A DNA stretch of 64,000 nt, from assembly GCA_963825405.1 (NCBI GenBank), contig CAWGTB010000009.1, positions 62,001-126,000 of the forward strand, written 5' to 3'. Below, piece by piece: positions 7,837-19,157 of this stretch (position 1 is the stretch's first letter; every line of letters begins with the position of its first letter). This DNA comes from JACPNO01 sp963825405. Lineage in GTDB: Bacteria; Acidobacteriota; Terriglobia; Bryobacterales; Bryobacteraceae. Below the pieces are notes generated by a model. That model made no database searches and was not told where the DNA came from. It worked only from the letters and a program-made list of their open reading frames with translations. Position numbers and translations under genes: made by a program.

Positions 7837-9384
7837 CTATTTTAGCGCGTCGCGGAAGATCAGACTTTGCGGCATGAATTTGAGGTAGCGCTGCAGGGTT
7901 TCGCGGCGCAGGTCGGCCTGGCCAGTTTTCTGGTAGTACTCAGCCAAGTGCAAATACGCCGAGTCGTAGGAGGGATCGGCGGCGATAGCACGATTCCACA
8001 TCTCGACCGCCGCGTGGCCGTCTCCGCTGGCTTCGAGCGCGATGCCAAGATTCACGGCATAGCGGGCGTTATCCGGCTGTTTGCGCAATGCTTGCGAAAA
8101 GAGTTGAACGGCGTCAGCGGGACTTTGTTTCACGAAGAGCGTGCCGATGCCGTCGAGTACCGGCGGGTCGTCGGCAGGAGGCTCTTCAAGCTGCATTAGC
8201 AGGCGGAGCCCCTCCTTACTAGCGGCTAGCGACCGCTCCGTCCTCGCGGCGGCAAGGTAAGCCAGGCCCAGGTTCCGCAGACGGATGGCGCTCGCGGGCT
8301 CACGCCAGGCAACCAGATCGGGATCGCCCGCAGCGGTTGGAGCTCCGGGTTCCTCGGGCTTGATACGGATGCGATGGTCAGTGTAAGCGGTGTGCGCTAT
8401 CTCGGTGGTCGAAGTGCGCAGCATGTGGCAACTGGCGCAATCCTCGGCAGCTTTAGGATGCGATTCCGCCAGCGGTTTGTTGTGGCACGATTGGCAAACT
8501 TCGCGCTGGCGGGCGACGGTGAGCTTTTTCGGATCGTGGGGATCGTGACAGGTGCCGCACCAGAGTTTGCCGCCGCTCTCGCGCGCGCAGCGGCTCTGCG
8601 CAAGCTGTTCCACCTGGCTCACCACTTTGAGTGGAGCATTGCCCCGGTTGCGATTCACGTATACCGTGAGGACCGTCTCCAACTCCTGGCCTGGAGTGAA
8701 ATCGTGCCATTTACGTCCAGGATTGAGAATGCGCGCTTCGCCTCCGAGGTGGCACTGCTCGCACACGCTGTCGCGCGCCCGCTCCGGCAGCCTGGCTGGG
8801 TTCACAATATTGCGGCGCGAGGGCGCGCGCGTATGTTCGTTGGTAGGCCCGTGGCAGCGCTCGCAAGAAATTCCCAGGGATGCAAACGGCGGGTCGGCAA
8901 AACGGTTCGGCGATGCGCCCAAGGTACGCACTTCCCCGGCGTGGCAGAACAGGCACTCGGTAGTGATGGGCCTGTCGAAGTCCAGATTTGACTGCGACTG
9001 GTAACCGGGCGAGACATCCCACTCACCGCGCTGCGCAAAATACGAGACCGGCGATTCGAACAGATAATCGCCGACCTGGATGATGTAGCTGTGGCCTATT
9101 TTGCCGGAGCCGACGGCCCAGCGAATCCGCTGATCTTCCGTCAAACCATTGCGCTCGACGCGATGGTGCATGCCGTCCGGTTGCTGAATCACCGCGAGTT
9201 TGGTGGCGGATAATTCGTGCTCCACTTTGCCGGCTGCATCTTTCTCGGGAACGCGCATCGCATTGCCCATGCCGGATTTGGCGTAGGCCTCCACTTGCTT
9301 GGCATGGCACGGCAGGCAGTTCTGTTGCGCCAGGGCCGGAACGCATCCGAGAAGGGCAATCAAAATGGGCCTGAAACGAAGCAA
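7837..9384 (-). CDS. Secreted seven-heme cytochrome c with C-terminal TPR repeats
   Basis: 515 residues with a signal peptide (MLRFRPILIALLGCVPALAQ). Seven CXXCH motifs are visible: CLPCH, CLFCH, CERCH, CEQCH, CGTCH, CQSCH and CASCH, all in the first ~330 residues; CHDPHDP after the fifth is typical of DmsE/NrfB-like decaheme relatives. From about residue 370 tetratricopeptide-like helices follow (AVNLGIALEASGDGHAAVEMW). It is likely a periplasmic electron carrier with a protein-interaction tail. The start at 9384 gives an intact leader. The quinoprotein gene lies 4 bp downstream. Confidence 0.85.
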   Translation of the reverse strand: MLRFRPILIALLGCVPALAQQNCLPCHAKQVEAYAKSGMGNAMRVPEKDAAGKVEHELSATKLAVIQQPDGMHHRVERNGLTEDQRIRWAVGSGKIGHSYIIQVGDYLFESPVSYFAQRGEWDVSPGYQSQSNLDFDRPITTECLFCHAGEVRTLGASPNRFADPPFASLGISCERCHGPTNEHTRAPSRRNIVNPARLPERARDSVCEQCHLGGEARILNPGRKWHDFTPGQELETVLTVYVNRNRGNAPLKVVSQVEQLAQSRCARESGGKLWCGTCHDPHDPKKLTVARQREVCQSCHNKPLAESHPKAAEDCASCHMLRTSTTEIAHTAYTDHRIRIKPEEPGAPTAAGDPDLVAWREPASAIRLRNLGLAYLAAARTERSLAASKEGLRLLMQLEEPPADDPPVLDGIGTLFVKQSPADAVQLFSQALRKQPDNARYAVNLGIALEASGDGHAAVEMWNRAIAADPSYDSAYLHLAEYYQKTGQADLRRETLQRYLKFMPQSLIFRDALK

Positions 9385-9441
9385 GACGTCTACCGTATGC
9401 TCATTGTAGATGGATTTTCGGTACTCTAGTGACGTACCGCG

Positions 9442-12400
9442 ATGATCGATAACCGAATATCTCGAGTGATCTGGATTAGCGCCTTTCTGTTGACCGCGGG
9501 CTTGCGAGCACAGACGCCTGCCGGCAAGGTCGAATTCGCTCGCGACATTCAGCCGTATCTTCGAGAAGTCCTGTTACAGCTGCCACGGCCCGAAAATGCA
9601 GATGGCCGGGCTGCGGCTGGACGAAAAGCAGGCGGCGCTGGCGGGAGGGCAATCGGGGCCGGTGATTCGTTGCGGCCAAGTCCGCCGAGAGCTCGTTGTA
9701 CCGGCGCGTGGCTGGCCTGGGCGAGGCGGCGCGCATGCCCATGGGCGGTAAGCCGCTCGACGATTCGCAGATCGCGCTGATTCGCGCATGGATCGATCAA
9801 GGCGCCGACTGGCCGGATGCGGCATGCACGCGGTCGCGGGCACCGGCGAAGTTAAGAAACATTGGGCGTATATTCCGCCGCAGCGCCCGGCACTGCCCAA
9901 GGTCAGCCACGCGAAATGGCCGGCCAATGCGATTGATCGCTTCATCCTGGCGCGCCTGGAAAAAGAAAATCTTGCCCCATCGCCCGAAGCCGATCGCGTG
10001 ACTCTGCTGCGCCGTCTGAGCCTCGATCTGATTGGCCTGCCGCCGACGATCGAGGAAGTCGACGCGTTCCTCAAAGACAAGAGCAAGCAGCGCCTACGAG
10101 AAGCAGGTCGACCGCCTGCTGGCGTCGCCGCACTACGGCGAGCGCTGGGGACGCAACTGGCTCGACGCCGCGCGCTACGCCGATTCCGACGGCTACGAAA
10201 AAGACAAGCCGCGCCAGGTCTGGTTCTATCGCGATTGGGTGATCAACGCTCGCTCAATCGCGATCTGCCGTACAACCAGTTCGTCATCGAGCAGATCGCC
10301 GGCGATTTGCTGCCGAACGCCACGCAGGATCAGATCGTGGCCACCGGCTTTCTGCGCAACTCGATGATCAACGAGGAAGGCGGCATCGATCCCGAGCAGT
10401 TCCGCATGGAGGCGATGTTCGACCGCATGGACGCCATCGGCAAAGGCATTCTCGGCCTCACCATCCAGTGCGCGCAGTGCCACAACCACAAGTTCGATCC
10501 GCTCACGCAGGAAGAGTATTACCGGATGTTCGCGTTTCTGAACAATTCGACACGAAGCCAACATCGCCGTCTACACGCCGGACGAGCAGATGAAGCGCGC
10601 GGAGATTTTCCGCAAGTACGCGGGAAATCGAAGCAGAGCTGCAGCACCGGCAATCCCGACTGGCAGCGAGCGCATGGCCGCGTGGGAAGACGAAAGTCGA
10701 AACCGGTCAGCCGGAATGGACCGTGGTGCAGCCCGATCGTCGACGACATTTCGACCGGCGGCCAGAAATACTATGCCGCTGAAGGACGGCTCGTTCCTGG
10801 CGCAGGGCTACGCGCCGACCAAGCACACGGTCAAGATGACGGTGAAGACCGACGTCCAGAACATCACCGCCTTCCGCCTGGAACTGCTGACCGATCCGAA
10901 CCTGCCCCTGGGCGGCCCGGGCCGCTCGATCAAGGGCACCGGCGCGCTGACGGAATTCGAAGTGGAGGCGGCGCCGGCGGACGCGCCCGACAAGACCAGT
11001 CGAAGATCAAATTCGCCGAGGCCACGGCGGATGTCAATCCGCCGGAGACGCCGCTCGAGGCGATCTATCGACGACAAGACCGACAAGCGGCGCGTCACCG
11101 GCCCGGTCGAGTTCGCGATCGACGGCAAGGACGAGACGGCCTGGGGCATCGACGCCGGGCCCGGCCTGCGCAATCAGCCGCGCAAGGCCGTGTTCACTGC
11201 TCGACGACGCCGATCTCCAATCCCGGCGGCACGATTCTGACGTTCTATCTGAAGCAGAATCACGGCGGCTGGAACAGCGACGACAATCAGAACAACAACC
11301 TCGGCCGCTTCCGCCTCTCGGTGACGACCGCGCCAGACGCCGTCGGCCGATCCGCTGCCGCAAGAGCGTGCGCGAAATTCTCGCGATCCCGCGCGACCAG
11401 CGCACGCCCGCGCAGGTGCAGACCGTCTTCAGCTACTGGCGCACGACCGTTCCCGAATGGCAGGAGGCGAACGACGCGCATCGCGGCGCTTTGGCAGCGA
11501 GCATCCGGAAGGCGACGTCGCAACTGGTGCTGCAGACGCGCGCACGATCCGCGCGAAACGCACATCCTGACGCGCGGCGATTTCCTCAAGCCCGACCAAG
11601 CTGGTGACGCCCGGCGTGCCGGCGTTTCTGCATCCGCTGCCGCGCCGATGCGCCGCCCACGCGCCTGACGTTCGCCCGCTGGCTGGTCGACCGCAATTCG
11701 CCGACCACGGCGCGCGCGCTCGTGAATCGCATCTGGCAGGCCTATTTCGGCACCGGCCTGGTCGCAACCAGCGAGGATCTCGGCACGCAGAGCGAACCGC
11801 CGTCGCATCCGGAATTGCTCGATTGGCTGGCCGTCGAATTCATGGATCACGGCTGGAGCATGAAAGCCATGCACCGGCTGATCGTGACCTCGGCGACGTA
11901 TCGGCAGTCGTCCCACGTCACGCCGGAGTTGTACCAGCGCGATCCCTACAACCGGCTGCTGGCGCGCGGGCCGCGCTTCCGCGTGGATGCCGAGATCGTG
12001 CGCGACATCGCGCTCGCGGCCAGCGGGCTGCTGAATCCGCGAGTCGGCGGGCCCAGCGTCTTTCCCCCCGCGCCGGCATTTCTGTTCCTGCCGCCGGCCA
12101 GCTACGGCCCGAAGATCTGGAACGAGGCGACCGGCGCGGACCGCTATCGCCGCGCGCTGTACACGTTCCGCTACCGCTCGGTGCCGTATCCGATGCTGCA
12201 GACCTTCGACGCGCCGAACGGCGACATGCTCCTGCGTGCGCCGCGCCCGCTCGAACACGCCGCTGCAGGCGCTGACCACGCTGAACGAACCGCTGTTCGT
12301 CGAAGCGGCGCGCGCGCTGGCCCTGCGAACCTTGCAGGAAGGCGGCCAGACCGATGCGCAGCGCCTCGCCTACGCTTCCGCCGCTGCCTGGCGCGCAAGC

Positions 12401-12618
12401 CGACCGAGCGAGGAGTCGGCGGAGTTGCTCGGACTTGCTGCACAAACAGGCAGCAGCGCTTCGCCGACGAGCAAGCAAAGTCCGTGGGCACTGGCCGGCC
12501 GAACAAGCCCGATCAACCGCCGGCGCTGCCGCAAGGCGCGACGCCCGCGCAGCTCGCCGCCTGGACCGCCGTCTCGCGCGTGCTGCTGAATCTGGACGAA
12601 ACGATTACGAAGGAATAG
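9442..12618 (+). pseudogene. DUF1549/DUF1553 planctomycete-type cytochrome protein, many frameshifts
   Basis: The pieces, read across frames, give one ~1,050-residue secreted protein: signal peptide from ATG 9442, PSCyt1 heme motif CYSCH (9572-9586), DUF1549/PSCyt2 with CAQCHNHKFDPLTQEEYY (first heme motif at 10469-10483), a beta-rich middle, and DUF1553 (ARWLVDRNSPTTARALVNRIW, then LLDWLAVEFMDHGWS near 11815-11860). At least a dozen small indels break the frame, mostly one extra base; examples lie near 9554, 9675, 10087, 10242, 10555 and 10675. Conserved residues survive between breaks and stops are rare, so sequencing error is at least as likely as decay. It pairs with the DUF1501 gene. Confidence 0.75.
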
Positions 12619-12622
12619 CATC

Positions 12623-14072
<1,450 letters not shown>

Positions 14073-14076
<4 letters not shown>

Positions 14077-14618
14077 CGGCTGGCTGGCGGAATCACGCCA
14101 TTCATGCGCGCGTACACCACCATTTGTCCGTAGTGGTCGTAGCTGTGCCACGTGGCGACAGTGGCCATGGAGAGGCGCGGAACTTTCTCGTTGCCGAACG
14201 CTGAAGTCACCAGGCCCATAAGATTCTGGCTGGTGAGCGTGGCGTTGGCTTTGTGGCCGTACGCAAAAGCATCTTTCAAATACTTGACGATTTCGTCCTT
14301 CATTTTGAGTGATGCCGCGCCGTTCTCGTTCTTGCCCGCATCAACTGGACTCTTTTCGCCAAGCACGCTGGCTGACACTTCATAGATCACGGTCGCGATG
14401 TGGGATACCTGCATGCCGAACGTGCGCACGTTTTTAAACTCTCCATTGGTGGGCGCGAAATTGTACTTATCGGCGGGCATGGCTTCGGCGAGGCTCACGA
14501 TCTCTTTCTCGGCCGAGGTGAGCTGCGAGTCGAGAATCTTAGCGGCCGAAGGCGCTGCGGTATCGGCGGCGAACGCCGTCATGGCAGCAAAAAGAACGCT
14601 GTAACGCAAAAGGTTCAT
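14073..14618 (-). CDS. Secreted DinB-family protein
   Basis: 181 residues from the ATG at 14618 (MNLLRYSVLFAAMTAFA, a signal peptide); an upstream in-frame start adds only six residues. The DinB four-helix fold is suggested by NVRTFGMQVSHIATVIYEV and WHSYDHYGQMVVYARMNGVIPP, which hold the histidines that form the metal site in this superfamily. Secreted DinB proteins are frequent in Acidobacteriota; their substrate is unknown. The 3' end overlaps the DUF1501 gene by four bases, tail to tail. Confidence 0.78.
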
Positions 14619-14656
14619 GATCATCTCCTGGAACAAATCATTATACTCGGGTGGCT

Positions 14657-16045
14657 TTAGAAAACTTGCACCGGCCCAACGGGAAAAGACTCGGCGACGT
14701 AGGCTGAGACCAAACTTTCGTTGCCATCCTTGTCGACGGCCTTAACGCCAAACACCGTGTCATCGATGGACACGCTTTCGAGCGTAAACTCGGAGACATT
14801 TCCCACCCAGATTTCCTTCTCCCAAACAGCCGCGGTGGTGGCCCTCATCACTACGGCGTATCCCGCCAGATCCGGCTCGGGCGCGTCGTTGGTCCACTTC
14901 AGAACCGCGGCGTAGCGGGATTTTCCCCGCGCGATGTTGGCCACCAGCTCCCCCTTGCGGAGACCGGTTTTGATCGCGCGCTTGACTACCGGGGTCTTGG
15001 GAGCGAGCGCCAGGCTGGCGAGGGCTGCAGCGTTGATCCTCGTCACTTGCGCCGTATAGCCGGGTGACGTATTCGCAAAAGTATCGGTCGGGGTGTGCTG
15101 GTTTGCGTAATTCTCGGCAGGCGTCGTTAGGCGCACGGCGGCATAGCCGGTGGTATTGAACGGTGTGTGGTCGCCTCCTCGCGCGAAACGGTCGTGGCGA
15201 AAAATGAGATCGACCTTCATCCACGGCACGTAGCGTGCGCCTGTTTCCTGCACGTACCGCGCTACCTCGCGCGATGGCGAATCGGCAGGCTCCTCCGAAA
15301 AGACGCGCACGGTGCGATTGTCAATGCGCCCATCGCCGGCGACGTCGCTGCCGATGATGTCGTTGTTGAGCACCGCGTCGATGATCCGGCTTTCACTTCG
15401 GGCTTTGGCTGCGTACAAGCGGCTGCCCAACAACCCTTCTTCTTCGCCGGCGAAGGCAACGAAGACTATGGTTTTTTTAAACTCGTACTGGCTCATCACC
15501 CGCGCCAGTTCGAGCACGGCAGCGGTGCCACTGCCGTCGTCCGTGACACCGGGAGCCAGGGGCGCGCCCGCGGTTTGCTCGTCGTCGACGGATGGCTCCT
15601 CGGTGTCCAAACCCTTGCCGGGCTTAAAAATCTGGCTCATCGAATCGTAGTGGCCGGAAACAATAAATTGCCGTTCCGCGTTCTGCGTCCCGGGCAGCAC
15701 CGCCACCACGTTGGCAATCTCGACGGCACGCACGACACGCGGCTGCTTCTTGAGTTTGTAACCGTCCAAACTGACTTGCAGCCTTGGGCTGTAGCTTTGC
15801 AACTGCTCGTAGATCCACTTGCGGGCCGCGCCAATGCCGTGGTTCGGGTTGGTCTGATCGGAAAAGATATTGCGGGTTTCAAAGCTCTCCAGCTTTTTCA
15901 GATTGGATGCAATGCGCTCTTCGGAAATCTCGGCGACGATTTTCGTGACTGTAGGGTTGATGCTCTTGGGTGGTGTTTGAGCCGCCAGGCACGACGCCAA
16001 CAGCGCGGCAAACAAACAATCGGCCGTAACTCCGGACACCCGCAT
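14657..16045 (-). CDS. Secreted M28-family zinc aminopeptidase
   Basis: 462 residues from ATG 16045, which has a GGCGGAGG ribosome site; in-frame starts at 16072 and 16084 are possible. A signal peptide (MRVSGVTADCLFAALLASCLAAQ) is followed by the M28 zinc ligands: SGHYDSM, VTDDGSGTAAVLELA, FAGEEEGLLGS (the EE pair), NNDIIGSD and the histidine of NYANQHTPTDTF. The last ~90 residues look like a fibronectin type III-like module (KWTNDAPEPDLAGYAVVM). It probably trims peptides outside the cell. Its start is only 25 bp from the divergent esterase gene. Confidence 0.85.
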   Translation of the reverse strand: MRVSGVTADCLFAALLASCLAAQTPPKSINPTVTKIVAEISEERIASNLKKLESFETRNIFSDQTNPNHGIGAARKWIYEQLQSYSPRLQVSLDGYKLKKQPRVVRAVEIANVVAVLPGTQNAERQFIVSGHYDSMSQIFKPGKGLDTEEPSVDDEQTAGAPLAPGVTDDGSGTAAVLELARVMSQYEFKKTIVFVAFAGEEEGLLGSRLYAAKARSESRIIDAVLNNDIIGSDVAGDGRIDNRTVRVFSEEPADSPSREVARYVQETGARYVPWMKVDLIFRHDRFARGGDHTPFNTTGYAAVRLTTPAENYANQHTPTDTFANTSPGYTAQVTRINAAALASLALAPKTPVVKRAIKTGLRKGELVANIARGKSRYAAVLKWTNDAPEPDLAGYAVVMRATTAAVWEKEIWVGNVSEFTLESVSIDDTVFGVKAVDKDGNESLVSAYVAESFPVGPVQVF

Positions 16046-16070
16046 GAAACCTCCGCCTGGAAGGTATAGC

Positions 16071-17804
16071 ATGATTAGTTCCATGACACAAACTCTCTCG
16101 CGCCTCGCTTGCCTGATCCTCTCGACCGGCGCTTTGATCGCCCAGACCCAGACCTACCCGCTCGGCCCGGACTCGCAGCGCCAGGATGGAGTGCCGCGCG
16201 GCACCGTCACTAAACATACCTGGACCAGCCAGATTTATCCCGGCACGGTTCGCGATTACTGGGTCTATGTTCCGGCACAGTACCAGCCGGACAAAGCCGC
16301 GTGCGTAATGGTGTTTCAGGACGGCGGCGGGTACGTGACTGATGATGGCGCTTATCGCGTGCCTATCGTCTTTGACAATCTGATTCACCGGGGCGAAATG
16401 CCTGTGACCATTGGCATTCTCATCAATCCGGGAATGCTGCCGGCACTTAAGCCGGATCAGAAGCCGCGCAACAACCGCAGTTACGAATACGACGGAATCG
16501 GCGATCGCTACTCGCGCTTTCTACTGGACGAGATTATCCCTGAGGTGGCCAAGCAATATAACCTGTCCACCGATCCGAACGACCGCGCGATCTCCGGCGC
16601 CAGTTCAGGCGGCATCGTTTCCTTCACGGTGGCATGGAACCACCCTGAAGCCTTCCGGCGCGTGCTGAGTTATATCGGCAGCTTCACTCGCCTGCGCGGC
16701 GGGGAAACCTATGCGACGTTGATTCGCAAAACCGAGCCCAAACCCTTGCGCGTTTATTTGCAGGATGGCTCGAACGACCTGAATATTTTTGCGGGTAGCT
16801 GGTTTATCGCGAATCAGGATGTCTACGCCGCGTTAAAGTGGGCCGGCTACGACACGACTTTTACCATCGGCACAGAGGGCCACAACACCAAGCACGGCGG
16901 CGCTATTCTGCCGGACGCCCTGCGCTGGCTGTGGCGGGAATATCCCAAGCCGATTGCCGCGTCGGCCGGTGGCGGAGCGGATCGCCAGATCGTCACCGAT
17001 ATTCTGGATCCGGGCAGCAATTGGGAAGTAGTGAGCACCGGACACAAATTCACCGAAGGCCCTGCCGCAGATGGCAAGGGCAACGTATTTTTTGTCGACC
17101 CGCCCAACAGCCGCATCCACAAAATTGCCGCGGATGGCAAGGTGACGGTGTTTAAGGAGAACGCCGGCGGCGCGGCGGGTCTGATGTTTGGTCCCGATGG
17201 ACGCCTCTATGCCTGCCAGGAAAAAGCCAAGCGCGTGGCGGCTTACACGATGGATGGCGCCGAATCAGTGATTGCCGAAGGTGGCGGCATCACCAGTTGC
17301 AACGATCTCGCGGTGAGCAAGCGCGGCGATGTCTATTTCACTGACCCGCCGAGTCACAAGGTTTGGTATGTCGATACGAAAGGCAACAAGCGCGTGGTGA
17401 ACGAGAGCCTGATATTCCCCAACGGACTTCGATTCTCGCCGGACGAATCAACGCTGATTGTTGCGGATTCGCAGAGCAAGTGGATGTGGTCATTTCAAGT
17501 GCAGCTTGATGGTTCGCTCACTCAGGGCGAGCCGTTCTACCAACTGGAAACGTGGGATGAGAACTCGGCCAGCGCGGCCGATGGCCTGGCGCTGGACGAT
17601 CAGGGAAATGTTTACGTCGCGACGCGCACCGGGCTGCAAGTCTGCGATCCGTCCGGCCTCGTGACCGCGATTATCAGCAAACCGCAGGACGGCCCGCTCT
17701 CGAACGTGGTCTTCGGCGGCCCCGATATGCAGACCTTGTACGTGACGGCGGGCGACAAAGTTTTCAAGCGCCACATCCGGCGCAAGGGCATCGCGAAGCC
17801 GTAA
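16071..17804 (+). CDS. Secreted esterase (enterochelin-esterase type) fused to SMP-30/gluconolactonase
   Basis: 577 residues. The start ATG 16071 has GGAAGG six bases upstream; an internal ATG at 16083 is also possible. The leader is SRLACLILSTGALIAQ. Residues ~20-290 are an alpha/beta-hydrolase of the Fes/esterase-D type with nucleophile motif GASSGG and the late histidine in EGHNTKHGG. Residues ~310-577 are a six-bladed SMP-30/gluconolactonase domain (TEGPAADGKGNVFFVDP, CNDLAVSKRGDVYFTD, ADGLALDDQGNVYVAT). This combination is common in Acidobacteriota and Planctomycetes and points to release and lactone hydrolysis of sugar esters. Confidence 0.85.
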   Translation: MISSMTQTLSRLACLILSTGALIAQTQTYPLGPDSQRQDGVPRGTVTKHTWTSQIYPGTVRDYWVYVPAQYQPDKAACVMVFQDGGGYVTDDGAYRVPIVFDNLIHRGEMPVTIGILINPGMLPALKPDQKPRNNRSYEYDGIGDRYSRFLLDEIIPEVAKQYNLSTDPNDRAISGASSGGIVSFTVAWNHPEAFRRVLSYIGSFTRLRGGETYATLIRKTEPKPLRVYLQDGSNDLNIFAGSWFIANQDVYAALKWAGYDTTFTIGTEGHNTKHGGAILPDALRWLWREYPKPIAASAGGGADRQIVTDILDPGSNWEVVSTGHKFTEGPAADGKGNVFFVDPPNSRIHKIAADGKVTVFKENAGGAAGLMFGPDGRLYACQEKAKRVAAYTMDGAESVIAEGGGITSCNDLAVSKRGDVYFTDPPSHKVWYVDTKGNKRVVNESLIFPNGLRFSPDESTLIVADSQSKWMWSFQVQLDGSLTQGEPFYQLETWDENSASAADGLALDDQGNVYVATRTGLQVCDPSGLVTAIISKPQDGPLSNVVFGGPDMQTLYVTAGDKVFKRHIRRKGIAKP

Positions 17805-17811
17805 TGGTGCG

Positions 17812-18912
17812 CTAGCTTTTGGCGAATTCCGCGTTGGCGCGCGAAAGCAGCGCCCGCATGTAGCCCACGGTATAGGCTACGCAGACGCGGTCCCCGCCCA
17901 CCATTTGCGGAAAGTGATCGCCGATCACTGCGCCGTCGAAGTCCACTTCGCGCAAGGCGTGCATGATCTTCCACATGTCCATGTAGCCGTTGTCGACGAA
18001 CGTTTCCGTAAAGTGCGGGACAGGCGCGCTGACATTGCGGAAATGAATCTTCCAGAGCTTGCCGAGCTTGCCGAAGTAGCGGATCGCGCCGACCACGTCC
18101 ATGCCGGTGAGTTCGCCGCCTTCGAGCCAGGTGCCGCAACACAGGCACACGCCGACGTTGGGGCTGTTGGCGATTTCGAGTGCGCGTTTGTAGCCTTCAA
18201 AGTTTCCGAAGATGCAGCGAGGCACGCCTCCCAGCATCGGCATCGGCGGATCATCGGGATGAATGCCGATGAAGACTCCCTGCTCTTCCGCCACCGGAAC
18301 TACTTGCTTGATGAAGTATTCGTAGTTGTCCCAGATTTCTTTTTCCGTGTAGACGCGGCCGTGGGTGAGCGGGCCCTTGAATTCCTTGTCCGCCCAACTT
18401 CCTTTCGCGGTGGCGAGATCGAAGGCCCGGGCGCGCGCACCGCCGCGAGTGGTTTCCGGCGCCGAGCTCCAAATGCCGTTGCCCATGTGGGCGTAGGTGG
18501 TGTAATGGATTCCCGCCTTGCCCAGATTGCGCAGGAAATTCTTGTACAGCTCGATTTTCTTATCGCGGCCCGGAAGGTTGAGCGTGACTTCCTCCATGTT
18601 GTGAACTTCGGTGTTGCCGATGTTCCAGACCAACAGTCCGGCGGATTCCACTTTGGCCTTGAGGCGGGCGAAATTCTCATACGTCGCCGCAGGACCGCCG
18701 CGCGTGCCGATATTCACGTAGCGCGCGCCCAGTTGAAGCACGAATTGCAGGTCCTCGTCAGACGGATCGGAGGGCATCTGGACGGAGATCTTGATGCCGG
18801 GAGGCCATGGTCGCGATACTGTCGGCTTCACCTGCCCGGGCGCGGCGCTCGCCGCCAGGGCGGATCCCAACACGAGTTTGCCAAATTCGCGGCGTTCAAG
18901 CGGAGCACTCAT
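17812..18912 (-). CDS. Tat-exported mannonate dehydratase-like TIM-barrel protein
   Basis: 366 residues from MSAPLERREFGKLVLGSALAASAAPGQ's ATG at 18912. The RREFGK segment followed by a hydrophobic stretch is a twin-arginine leader. The barrel matches UxuA: VGVCLCCGTWLEGG, GKLWKIHFRNVSAPVPHFTETF and GYMDMWKIMHALREVDFDGAVIGDH, which carry metal-binding His, Cys and Asp residues. Classical UxuA dehydrates D-mannonate in the cytoplasm; an exported version is unusual, so the substrate may differ. Converges with the esterase/SMP-30 gene. Confidence 0.8.
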   Translation of the reverse strand: MSAPLERREFGKLVLGSALAASAAPGQVKPTVSRPWPPGIKISVQMPSDPSDEDLQFVLQLGARYVNIGTRGGPAATYENFARLKAKVESAGLLVWNIGNTEVHNMEEVTLNLPGRDKKIELYKNFLRNLGKAGIHYTTYAHMGNGIWSSAPETTRGGARARAFDLATAKGSWADKEFKGPLTHGRVYTEKEIWDNYEYFIKQVVPVAEEQGVFIGIHPDDPPMPMLGGVPRCIFGNFEGYKRALEIANSPNVGVCLCCGTWLEGGELTGMDVVGAIRYFGKLGKLWKIHFRNVSAPVPHFTETFVDNGYMDMWKIMHALREVDFDGAVIGDHFPQMVGGDRVCVAYTVGYMRALLSRANAEFAKS

Positions 18913-19009
18913 AATGCGCAAGTATACACCGAGGAACTAAAACACGCGTTGCGGGACTGGGGCACAAACATGACATTCTCACGGGCCCGGAAGGACATGG
19001 AAAGATTGT

Positions 19010-19038
19010 TTGACAGCGACGAGATGCTCGGATATAAT
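19010..19038 (+). promoter_or_regulatory. Perfect sigma-70 consensus promoter for the TonB receptor
   Basis: TTGACA at 19010-19015, a 17-base spacer and TATAAT at 19033-19038 match both consensus hexamers exactly at the ideal spacing. Transcription would begin near 19045, leaving a ~110-base leader before ATG 19158. The leader contains the 16-base palindrome TTGGCGTGGACGCCAA (19087-19102). Confidence 0.85.
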
Positions 19039-19157
19039 TCTGCCTTCTTTAAATTAGTTTAGCGATTAACTCCAAGCGATTCACCGTTGGCGTGGACGCC
19101 AAGTGATTTAGGAGCCACCTATAGGACGACTCCGCTTAACGAAAGGAACGGTCTGCC

